Part shown: positions 1 through 5,223 of the stretch, one piece after another | Position numbering within the stretch: the stretch's first letter is position 1 | Layout: each line of letters begins with the position of its first letter | NCBI GenBank assembly: GCA_938045565.1 | Contig: CALIAZ010000025.1 | Span: forward strand, 1-9,935 | Origin: an uncultured Atopobium sp. | GTDB lineage: Bacteria; Actinomycetota; Coriobacteriia; Coriobacteriales; Atopobiaceae | Length of the DNA: 9,935 bases | Reading direction: 5' to 3' | Translations under genes and position numbers: made by a program | The notes under the pieces: generated by a model | The model's input: only the letters and a program-made list of their open reading frames with translations | Database searches by the model: none | What the model was told of the DNA's origin: nothing

Positions 1-88
1 CAAGATCAACGTAATAGCCATCAAGCTCAAGACCCTCTCCAATGGAGGCGAGAAGTTCTTTTTCATCTTCTACCACTAGGATCTTCAA
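1..88 (-). CDS. Response regulator, N-terminal fragment (cut by left edge)
   Basis: Only the first 29 codons are inside the window; the gene continues past base 1. The reading begins LKILVVEDEKELL, the first beta strand and acidic pair (Glu7, Asp8) of a CheY-like receiver domain, followed by a helix and GYYVDL, as in OmpR/PhoB-type regulators. The phospho-acceptor Asp and the output domain lie outside, so the OmpR assignment is inferred from this short stretch. The start is TTG at 88-86: an AGGG sits five bases upstream, no ATG or GTG occurs between it and an in-frame stop at 118-116, and the receiver fold begins right there. The gene follows the thioredoxin/iron-sulfur module on the same strand after 177 bases, so it may form a linked two-component system whose kinase would be further left. 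Confidence 0.8.
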   Translation of the reverse strand, partial: MKILVVEDEKELLASIGEGLELDGYYVDL

Positions 89-265
89 GTCTTCCCTTTC
101 AAGTGCAGATTGACATCATTTGCAGGTATTAGAGTACGCCTGGACCAAGCTCAACTGACTCAGCCCAGACGTAATCTCTACGATATTTCACATGCTAACC
201 GATTGAACTCTACGCGAGAAGTTCTTCTCGCCGTATGCCGTGAGCGGTAAGTAAGTTTCTAAGAA
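89..265. other. Intergenic gap between response regulator and tlpA-like gene
   Basis: This stretch holds no reading frame I can support. It contains the hairpin at 214-231. On the minus strand a TCTAAT hexamer (128-133) lies 15 bases downstream of TTGAGC (149-154), a weak possible promoter for the response regulator. No rho-independent terminator with a U-run was found after the tlpA-like gene, so readthrough into the regulator is possible. Confidence 0.4.
214..231. repeat. Hairpin GCGAGAA-GTTC-TTCTCGC after tlpA-like gene
   Basis: A perfect 7-bp inverted repeat with a 4-base loop, 35 bases downstream of the tlpA-like stop codon on the minus strand. No T-run follows on either strand, so it is not a classical rho-independent terminator. 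Its arms carry the same GCGAGAAG/CTTCTCGC word as the larger hairpin at 4008-4037, which suggests one repeated element rather than two unrelated stems. Confidence 0.55.
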
Positions 266-913
266 CTACTTCGCCTGAGCAAGAGCCTGGTCAACACGCT
301 TCTGGAGCTCGCTACCCTGAAGCTTGGTGGCTCCACCAGTGATTGGATCGCCTACAAGCTTACCGTTCTGATCGATAACCATAGTGGTTGGGAATGCTGT
401 CAGACCTTCGATAACATGGCCACCATCACTATGTGGATCAAGTGCAAGGTTTCCGTAAGTAACACCCTGCTTCTTAAGGATATCCAGTGCTTCCTTCTTG
501 GCATCGTCTGTGTATGCGGCTTCTGCATTTACACCCAGAACATTGACACCCTTGTCTTTATAGGTTTCAGCCAGCTCCTGGAGCATTGGCATCTCCTGAA
601 TACAGCCAGTGCAGCCATTGAACCAGAAGGTCATAACGGTAACCTTATTCTGTCCAAAGACCTTGTTGTCGTAAGTAGTACCGTTAGAGATATCTGTTGC
701 CTTGAAGTCCGGGAAGGTATCGCCGTCCTTGAGATGGAGTTTTGATGCGGCCTCAGGTGGAACCGCACCGGAATTCTGCTGCTCGGCAGTTGGAGCGGTT
801 GTGTTGCCTGTGTTGCCAGCGTTACCAGTGCCACCAACGCTGCATCCAGCTAACGTAACTGCCATAACCAGGCCAACAACATACGTTAGGGATTTTGTTA
901 CAAATTTTTTCAT
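266..913 (-). CDS. TlpA/ResA-like thioredoxin-fold lipoprotein
   Basis: Predicted extracytoplasmic, membrane-anchored thiol-disulfide oxidoreductase of 215 residues. A basic N-terminus (MKKFVTK) and hydrophobic segment end in the lipobox LAGC, with Cys24 as the lipidation site. Residues 25-55 are a Gly/Asn/Thr-rich linker. The redoxin domain runs from about 60 to 213: the active site is Cys101-Thr-Gly-Cys104 within FWFNGCTGC, and the expected cis-proline is Pro175 in AFPTT. ATG at 913-911 is preceded by AAAGGA at seven bases. It is the last gene of a run that starts with a CXXC microprotein and a 4Fe-4S membrane protein, so its reductant probably comes from them. Family members reduce disulfides in c-type cytochrome maturation, methionine sulfoxide reductase or other exported proteins; nothing here fixes the client. 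Confidence 0.88.
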   Translation of the reverse strand: MKKFVTKSLTYVVGLVMAVTLAGCSVGGTGNAGNTGNTTAPTAEQQNSGAVPPEAASKLHLKDGDTFPDFKATDISNGTTYDNKVFGQNKVTVMTFWFNGCTGCIQEMPMLQELAETYKDKGVNVLGVNAEAAYTDDAKKEALDILKKQGVTYGNLALDPHSDGGHVIEGLTAFPTTMVIDQNGKLVGDPITGGATKLQGSELQKRVDQALAQAK

Positions 914-935
914 TTCAGATTCCTTTCTGTCCTTT

Positions 936-952
936 CTACGTATAAAACGTAG
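936..952. repeat. Small inverted repeat CTACGT-N5-ACGTAG
   Basis: A perfect 6-bp inverted repeat with a 5-base loop in the 73-base gap between the 4Fe-4S protein gene and the tlpA-like gene, 22 bases upstream of the latter's ATG. It could be an intercistronic RNA stem or a small operator. No U-run follows, so it is not a terminator. Weak evidence beyond the symmetry itself. Confidence 0.35.
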
Positions 953-986
953 TGATACACATTTTTATGACAACTACTTACAAGGA

Positions 987-1973
987 TTAGTCAATGCTTT
1001 CCGCTTTCAGCGGTTGCTTTTTTGAACTTGCTGTCTGGCAATCTGCCAAGTGCTTTGCTGTAGCAATCTTTTCCGAGTGTTCAATTTTCTTGTTGATTAA
1101 CAAAAGCTTTGCGTCAATCGCATGAACAGGACAAGCTTTGATGCACTCTCCACAACGAATACACTCAAGAGCCGCATTATTCTTAGTAATATCTACGTCC
1201 ATCTTGCATGTACGCGCACATTTTCCGCAGCTTACACAGGTATTCTTGTCAACTCGATACTGCAAAATCGAGATGCGATTAAACAGAGAATAAAAAGCTC
1301 CAAGCGGGCAAATCCATTTGCAGAAGGGGCGGTAAAACATGATGCTCAACAGCACAATGGTGCACAGAATGCTAAACTTCATCGTGAAAAGTTTGCCAAG
1401 AGCCGCCTTAATGCTGCTATCTGCCAGAGAAAGTGGAATTGCTCCTTCCAGAATTCCCTGTGGACAAACGTACTTGCAGAAAAAAGGCTCTCCCATTCCC
1501 ACAGCATTTTGAATCAAGGCCGGTAGAGCCCAAACGAGCACAATCAAAATAGCGTATTTCAAATAACGCAAAGCTTTGAGCTTTTTAGTGCTGAATTTTT
1601 TAGGGAACGGGATCTTGTGGAGAAGATCTTGTACCCAGCCAAATGGGCATAGGAATCCGCAAACAAACCTGCCCAGCAAAGTTCCGATAAGAATCAAAAT
1701 ACCCGTGATGTAATACGAGAAACTGAATTTAGATGATCCAACTACCGCCTGAAATGCTCCAATGGGGCAAGCTCCCGTGGCTGCTGGACAGGAATAGCAA
1801 TTAAGTCCAGGGACACAGACTGACTTTGCAGGACCGGTATAGATGGTTCCCTTGACAAAATTTGGCAGGTGAGGATTGGTCAGAAAGGCTGCACATGCCT
1901 GTACGAACCCTCTTTTGGTAATAAATCTCCACACTTTTTTTCCAAGAGATTTAACTCCCGAGAGTACTTTCAC
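987..1973 (-). CDS. Polytopic 4Fe-4S membrane protein (NapH/Fer4_5 family)
   Basis: A 328-residue integral membrane iron-sulfur protein, probably passing electrons from a cytoplasmic donor into or across the membrane. An N-terminal cysteine cluster (Cys53, Cys59, Cys62, Cys69, with CYSCPA and CPIGA words) precedes hydrophobic segments near 85-108, 137-158 and 199-215. Three CX3CP motifs follow membrane segments: Cys105/109, Cys166/170 and Cys218/222. Two ferredoxin motifs bind one cubane each: Cys246-249-252-256 and Cys271-274-277-281, the latter followed by Pro. This layout matches NapH, CcoG and NosR C-terminal relatives, but no NapG or Nap/Nos gene is nearby. The start is GTG at 1973-1971: AGGTGA lies six bases upstream and an in-frame TGA closes the frame three codons earlier. 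The Shine-Dalgarno overlaps the stop of the upstream microprotein gene, so the two are probably translationally coupled. Confidence 0.87.
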   Translation of the reverse strand: MKVLSGVKSLGKKVWRFITKRGFVQACAAFLTNPHLPNFVKGTIYTGPAKSVCVPGLNCYSCPAATGACPIGAFQAVVGSSKFSFSYYITGILILIGTLLGRFVCGFLCPFGWVQDLLHKIPFPKKFSTKKLKALRYLKYAILIVLVWALPALIQNAVGMGEPFFCKYVCPQGILEGAIPLSLADSSIKAALGKLFTMKFSILCTIVLLSIMFYRPFCKWICPLGAFYSLFNRISILQYRVDKNTCVSCGKCARTCKMDVDITKNNAALECIRCGECIKACPVHAIDAKLLLINKKIEHSEKIATAKHLADCQTASSKKQPLKAESID

Positions 1974-1983
1974 TGCAGGTCAC

Positions 1984-2151
1984 CTAGCCAATACCTACGC
2001 ACTCAAGGCAGATTCGTACCGCTTTTCCCAAAACAGTCTGAACCTCTCCACGAGACGCGCCATAGACTACAAACACACACCCTAGCAACATAAATAAAAT
2101 AGGTAGAATTCGTAGGCGACAGCTCCAGCCGCAAGCTTGTTTTGATTCCAT
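1984..2151 (-). CDS. 55-residue CXXC membrane microprotein (CD1871A-like)
   Basis: A small gene below usual ORF-length cut-offs. ATG at 2151-2149 has AAGGAG five bases upstream, an excellent ribosome binding site; the TAG stop is at 1986-1984. The 55-residue product has a basic N-terminus (with Cys7 and Cys11), one membrane segment at about 15-31 (with Cys25), then SRGEVQTVLGKAVRICLECV and GIG at the very end, placing a CXXC pair at Cys48/Cys51. This C-terminal signature matches, from memory, the small CD1871A family CXXC proteins of clostridia and related anaerobes, which I recall beside 4Fe-4S membrane proteins and TlpA-type redoxins. The next gene starts 10 bases after this stop, and the stop contributes to its Shine-Dalgarno. 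I infer a role as a membrane thiol relay or assembly partner of that iron-sulfur protein; the biochemical function is unknown to me. Confidence 0.87.
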   Translation of the reverse strand: MESKQACGWSCRLRILPILFMLLGCVFVVYGASRGEVQTVLGKAVRICLECVGIG

Positions 2152-2191
2152 AGATACTCCCTTCTCCTGCTATCCAGTACAACAGAAGGGG

Positions 2192-2208
2192 TGTTAAATC
2201 ACTGTTAA
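2192..2208 (-). promoter_or_regulatory. Putative OmpR/PhoP-type operator TTAACA-N5-TTAACA
   Basis: On the minus strand two exact TTAACA hexamers lie 11 bp apart start to start, one helical turn, about 40 bases upstream of the CXXC microprotein ATG. OmpR/PhoB-family regulators bind tandem direct repeats with this period, and the Bacillus PhoP box is itself TTAACA-like. An OmpR-like regulator is encoded at the left edge of the window. A usable -10 downstream is only weak (TACTGG after a 12-base gap), so the exact promoter is unresolved. Confidence 0.45.
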
Positions 2209-2835
2209 GCTAATTTAATTTTTCCGGGAAGAGTTATAAATAGCTGCTCAAATATCTTTTAAATTTCTACGAGTATCATAGCAGTACCAATGACTCTTAA
2301 ATACATCTTGAATGTAGCTCAAGTGCGAACCAAAAGATGCCATGAAGTTTTTTATATAAATATCCGAACTTATAAAATATGCAATCACATAAAACCGCAG
2401 GTATATAGCATGCAAGAAAAACAGACCTTCTCGCCATCGGCTCACGAGGCAAATTTCGGGTCCGCAAAACACAGCAATGTCGGATATTCTGCCAAAAAGA
2501 CCTATACATGACGCGGAGATTACCACAAACATGCAGATTATCGTCATTAGATGTGTAAAATGCCCGCATCTGAGCAGAATATCCGACTTAGGTGTGTTCC
2601 TTAGAGACAGAATTTATCGATAGTTAAATTTCTTATATAAGTCTATTCATGCTTAAGCATATTAGATGAAGTTTATGCATAAAAATGTATATCGAGCATT
2701 GAGGCTCTCTAATTGTCAGACAGTGAGTCCTAGTTGTCCGGTTATCTTGATTAAAAGCTTGCCAATTCTTCAGCGAGGCCTACCAAGACTGCACTATTTT
2801 GTACGCCAGTCTAAAAGCCGACATTAACACGCTAC
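2209..2835. other. Long AT-rich intergenic region without convincing gene
   Basis: No reading frame in this stretch combines a ribosome binding site, recognisable protein and sensible codon use. It contains the paired inverted repeat at 2479-2587, a perfect 12-bp palindrome ATGCTTAAGCAT at 2649-2660, a TTCTCGCC word at 2428-2435, and two related words (AATATCCGAACTTA near 2359 and AATATCCGACTTA near 2579). The promoter of the redox module probably lies at its left end. The rest could be a decayed gene, a small RNA or a degenerate mobile element; the sequence does not decide. Confidence 0.5.
2479..2587. repeat. 109-bp element with perfect 14-bp inverted ends
   Basis: GTCGGATATTCTGC at 2479-2492 is the exact reverse complement of GCAGAATATCCGAC at 2574-2587; the match stops on both sides. 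A second inverted pair lies inside it, ATGACG (2508-2513) and CGTCAT (2542-2547), in nested order. The arrangement fits either the stem of a structured RNA or the ends of a MITE-like insertion. I saw no clear target-site duplication and no encoded protein. Confidence 0.55.
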
Positions 2836-2868
2836 AAAAAAGCTGGTAATCCGAAAGGATTACCAGCT
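2836..2868 (-). terminator. Rho-independent terminator of the lsr operon
   Basis: Read on the minus strand, a perfect 12-bp stem AGCTGGTAATCC / GGATTACCAGCT with a TTTC loop is followed immediately by a run of six Ts (2841-2836). This is a textbook intrinsic terminator located 110 bases after the lsrF stop. It marks the end of the lsr transcript and shows that no lsrG follows lsrF in this operon. The opposite strand lacks a matching T-run, so termination is directional. Confidence 0.9.
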
Positions 2869-2910
2869 CAAGGTCAGCATGTTTCTCGCCACATGAGAAA
2901 GTCACGTATG

Positions 2911-2977
2911 AGCAGCGCTTTCGCGCCCGGAGGCCGCGCGGACCTGCGCTCGCCGCGACGCCGCGCTCGTTGCGCTC
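2911..2977. other. GC-rich island in the lsrF 3' region
   Basis: 53 of these 67 bases are G or C (79%), flanked by AT-rich sequence and by coding sequence near 50%. It begins right after the lsrF stop codon on the minus strand and ends before the terminator. It is dense in GCGC/CGCG words and can form small stems such as GCGC-TTTC-GCGC. It encodes nothing recognisable. It may be a structured 3' untranslated segment or a fragment of foreign, high-GC origin. Confidence 0.5.
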
Positions 2978-3856
2978 TTAGTGGGTTGCATCCTCGAAGA
3001 ACTCCCATGCCTGAGCGTCGGTTGCGCCCTCGTGGACGATCATACGGACAGCCTCAGCCATCTGTAGAGGATGAGTGCTCTGGAAGATATTACGGCCCAT
3101 GTCAACGCCGCGTGCACCCTTGCGAATAACGTCGTATGCAAGGTGCAGAGCGTCGCGCTCAGCAAGTTTTTTACCGCCAGCAACAACAATTGGAACTGGG
3201 CATGCTGCAACAACTTCCTCAAAGTCCTCGCAGTCGTAAGTCTTAACAATCTGGCAGCCCATCTCAGCGATGATACGGGTTGCAAGCTTGAAGAAGCGAC
3301 CAGTGCGCTCCATGTCCTTACCAACTGCGCAAACGCCAAGAGTAGGAATGCTGTAGCGGAAGCCAGCGTTAATGACCTGGCTGAGGTTATCGATGCTGGA
3401 GAGCTGGCCATCAGCGCCAATGAAGGTCTGAACAGCCATGCAGTCTGCGTTCATACGAATTGCGTCCTCAATATCAACAGCAACAACCTCGTGAGAGAGA
3501 TCGGACTGCAGCATAGAAGAACCAGAAGAAACGCGAAGAGCGATACCCTTAGAAACCTCAGGAGAAACACAGGTCCTGATTGCGCCACGGGTACCCATGA
3601 AGCAGTCAACATAAGGAGCAAGCTGTGGAAGCAGCAGGTCAAGACGCTCGAGACCAGCGGTTGAACCCATGAAGTAACCGTGGTCAAATGCGAACATTAC
3701 AGTGTTGCCGCTCTTTGGATCAAAGATGTTGGAGAGGTGCTTCTGCATACCCCAGTCGAGGTTGTTTGCACCCTTTACATAAAATCCCTGATTGTTAGCA
3801 AAAGGAGTGTCTACGTGATAATCCTTAGCTACTTTCAATCCGTCCAGATCTGCCAT
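2978..3856 (-). CDS. lsrF: LsrF, phospho-AI-2 thiolase (class I aldolase fold)
   Basis: Last step of AI-2 catabolism in the cytoplasm: LsrF transfers the acetyl group of 3-hydroxy-2,4-pentadione-5-phosphate to CoA, giving acetyl-CoA and dihydroxyacetone phosphate. The 292-residue product matches the 291 of E. coli LsrF and aligns along its whole length: MADLDGLK at the start, LDWGMQ (33-38), FAFDHGYF (55-62), CPVPIVVAGGKKL (219-231) and GVDMGRNIFQS (250-260). The Schiff-base lysine is Lys205 in IVKTY, equivalent to Lys203 of E. coli. ATG at 3856 has AAGGA about seven bases upstream. It follows lsrB after 200 bases that hold a strong hairpin, and is followed by a terminator. LsrG, which makes its substrate in enterobacteria, is absent here. 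Confidence 0.93.
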   Translation of the reverse strand: MADLDGLKVAKDYHVDTPFANNQGFYVKGANNLDWGMQKHLSNIFDPKSGNTVMFAFDHGYFMGSTAGLERLDLLLPQLAPYVDCFMGTRGAIRTCVSPEVSKGIALRVSSGSSMLQSDLSHEVVAVDIEDAIRMNADCMAVQTFIGADGQLSSIDNLSQVINAGFRYSIPTLGVCAVGKDMERTGRFFKLATRIIAEMGCQIVKTYDCEDFEEVVAACPVPIVVAGGKKLAERDALHLAYDVIRKGARGVDMGRNIFQSTHPLQMAEAVRMIVHEGATDAQAWEFFEDATH

Positions 3857-4056
3857 GAAAATCCTTTCAATAAAACCTTAAAGCTCGCAGAGGAAGTGTG
3901 GTTCTTCGGCGGCTCCCCCTAGGAGAACGCGCTTCGTAAGAGAACACGCCTGTTTGGGCGCCCACCCTAGGAGGACCACCCTCCTCTGCGGCTGAATTAC
4001 CTCATAAGCTGGCGAGAAGATCGGTCTTCTCGCCAGCCGTAAACGTACGCCTCTAA
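3857..4056. other. 200-bp spacer between lsrB and lsrF
   Basis: Unusually long for an operon whose other genes overlap or sit within 45 bases. Besides the hairpin at 4008-4037 it contains CCTAGGAG twice (3918-3925 and 3966-3973), a TGGGCGCCCA palindrome (3955-3964) and a GGAGG-ACCAC-CCTCC stem near 3971-3985. It may give lsrF separate expression by attenuation, RNA processing or an internal promoter; I see no strong promoter. No reading frame is supported. Confidence 0.45.
4008..4037. repeat. Large intercistronic hairpin between lsrB and lsrF
   Basis: GCTGGCGAGAAGA (4008-4020) and TCTTCTCGCCAGC (4025-4037) are perfect reverse complements around a TCGG loop, giving a 13-bp stem 20 bases past the lsrB stop. 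No T-run follows on the minus strand, so it is not a standard terminator. Such stems can protect the upstream message from 3' exonucleases and let a binding-protein gene accumulate above its neighbours. The arms contain two opposed copies of TTCTCGCCA, the word enriched across the window. Confidence 0.75.
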
Positions 4057-5178
4057 TTAGAAGGAGTAGTTGTTCATGTTCTCCTTGGTGAAGACAAGGC
4101 GCTCAGGAAGCAGGACAACACCGTTGTTCTTGTCGCCAGTCTTTGCGCCCTCAGCGATGGAATCGTTAGCCTCAACCTTGACATCGCCAATGCTTGGAAT
4201 GGAGATGGTGTCGCCAACCTTGACCTCGTTACCAGCTGCGAGGAATGCTGCAACGTAGCAGCCCATTGCGCCCTGAACTGCGCAGTCCCAGAGGCCCCAG
4301 TTGTAGATGGTGCCGTGCTCGCAGTAGGACTTGATGGACTGTGGAGAAGCAAAACCGGTGATGGTGATCTTCTTTGCGTCGTAGCCCTTGTTCTCTGCAG
4401 CCTGGAGCTGGCCAGGAAGAGCGGTGGAGTCGTTGCAGATGATCAGGTCAATCTCTGGGTAAGCGTCAAGAATTGCCTCACCGATGGTAATTGCCTGCTC
4501 AGCGTCCTGGTTGGAGTAGTAGTTCTCGTGGACGTTCTTCCACTTAGGATACTTCTCCTTGATGATCTTCTGTGCAGCTACCTGCCAGGAGTTCTGATCG
4601 GTAACGGTTGCCTGAGAGTAGTGCCAGACGTAGGTAATCTCGTCCTTCTCTGGGTCCTTGCCGCGCTCCTTGAGGCCGGCAACTCCCATGTCAACAAGCA
4701 TCTGGCCAAGAATCTCTGGGGTGCCCTGAGAAACCATGAGGGTACGATCCTCTGGGTTAGCGTCGGAGTCCCAAGTGGTAACTACGATACCAGCAGCGGT
4801 TGCCTTCTTCAATGCGTCAGAAACGCCCTTTGCGTCAACGGTGGAGATGCTGATTGCGTCTACGCCGTTAGCAACTGCCTGGTTGATGACGGAAACCTGA
4901 GCGGAAACGGAAGCGGTTGCATCGCCGATGTAGTCAACGGTGAAGCCCCACTCCTTGGACTTGTCCTGTGCGCCCTTGTTTGCGGACTCGAAGAATGCGT
5001 TACCAGTGACCTTAGGAATAAATGCTACGGTCTTACCCTTGACGTCTCCGCCACCCTCGGACTTCTTGGTCTCTTCTTTCTTCTCGCCACCGCCATTGCA
5101 GCCTGCCAGAGCGAGGCCAGCGCTAACTGCGGTGATACCAGCGGCACCAATAAAACCACGACGAGTAATCTCTTGCAT
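4057..5178 (-). CDS. lsrB: LsrB, AI-2 substrate-binding lipoprotein
   Basis: Extracytoplasmic binding protein that captures AI-2 and hands it to LsrACD. The start is ATG 5178-5176 (373 residues): GGGAGG lies six bases upstream, and a longer reading from a TTG at 5220 has no such site. The N-terminus has a twin-arginine motif (TRRGFIG), a hydrophobic stretch and lipobox LAGC with Cys27, so this is probably a Tat-exported lipoprotein. The periplasmic-binding fold starts near VAFIPKVTG and ends with NNGVVLLPERLVF and KENMNNYSF, very close to the E. coli LsrB ending. Of the six Salmonella LsrB contacts (Lys35, Asp116, Asp166, Gln167, Pro220, Ala222), four are kept as Lys56, Asp137, Asp194 and Gln195; the last two align with Asn249 and Ser251. 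A related sugar ligand cannot be excluded. It begins 45 bases after lsrD. Confidence 0.88.
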   Translation of the reverse strand: MQEITRRGFIGAAGITAVSAGLALAGCNGGGEKKEETKKSEGGGDVKGKTVAFIPKVTGNAFFESANKGAQDKSKEWGFTVDYIGDATASVSAQVSVINQAVANGVDAISISTVDAKGVSDALKKATAAGIVVTTWDSDANPEDRTLMVSQGTPEILGQMLVDMGVAGLKERGKDPEKDEITYVWHYSQATVTDQNSWQVAAQKIIKEKYPKWKNVHENYYSNQDAEQAITIGEAILDAYPEIDLIICNDSTALPGQLQAAENKGYDAKKITITGFASPQSIKSYCEHGTIYNWGLWDCAVQGAMGCYVAAFLAAGNEVKVGDTISIPSIGDVKVEANDSIAEGAKTGDKNNGVVLLPERLVFTKENMNNYSF

Positions 5179-5223
5179 AGGTAACCTCCCTTGTCTGTGC
5201 CTAAGGCACAATTTCCCCAAAGC

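Noticed and set aside
214..231. Rho-independent terminator after the tlpA-like gene
   Set aside because: The stem is good but no T-run follows on the minus strand, so it is listed only as a hairpin repeat.
1869..2093. Plus-strand short frames over the start of the 4Fe-4S gene
   Set aside because: Antisense to two genes with strong ribosome binding sites and recognisable products.
2248..2569. Two overlapping minus-strand frames of 99 and 90 codons
   Set aside because: Neither has a Shine-Dalgarno sequence, their compositions are odd (rich in Cys, Phe, Ile), and they overlap each other and the inverted-repeat element. A decayed gene is possible but not shown.
2700..2835. Possible tRNA or small RNA gene in the gene-free region
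   Set aside because: No cloverleaf arms, T-loop or CCA end could be found by eye on either strand.
3071..3664. Plus-strand open frame of 197 codons inside lsrF
   Set aside because: Shadow of lsrF, whose reading matches E. coli LsrF from end to end.
4315..5184. Long plus-strand open frame of 289 codons opposite lsrB
   Set aside because: It lies fully antisense to a clearly recognised gene, has no known protein features, and is explained by the codon bias of lsrB.
5179..5220. Longer LsrB with a TTG start at 5220
   Set aside because: The extra 14 residues would precede a twin-arginine lipoprotein signal that must be near the N-terminus, and the ATG at 5178 has the good ribosome binding site.
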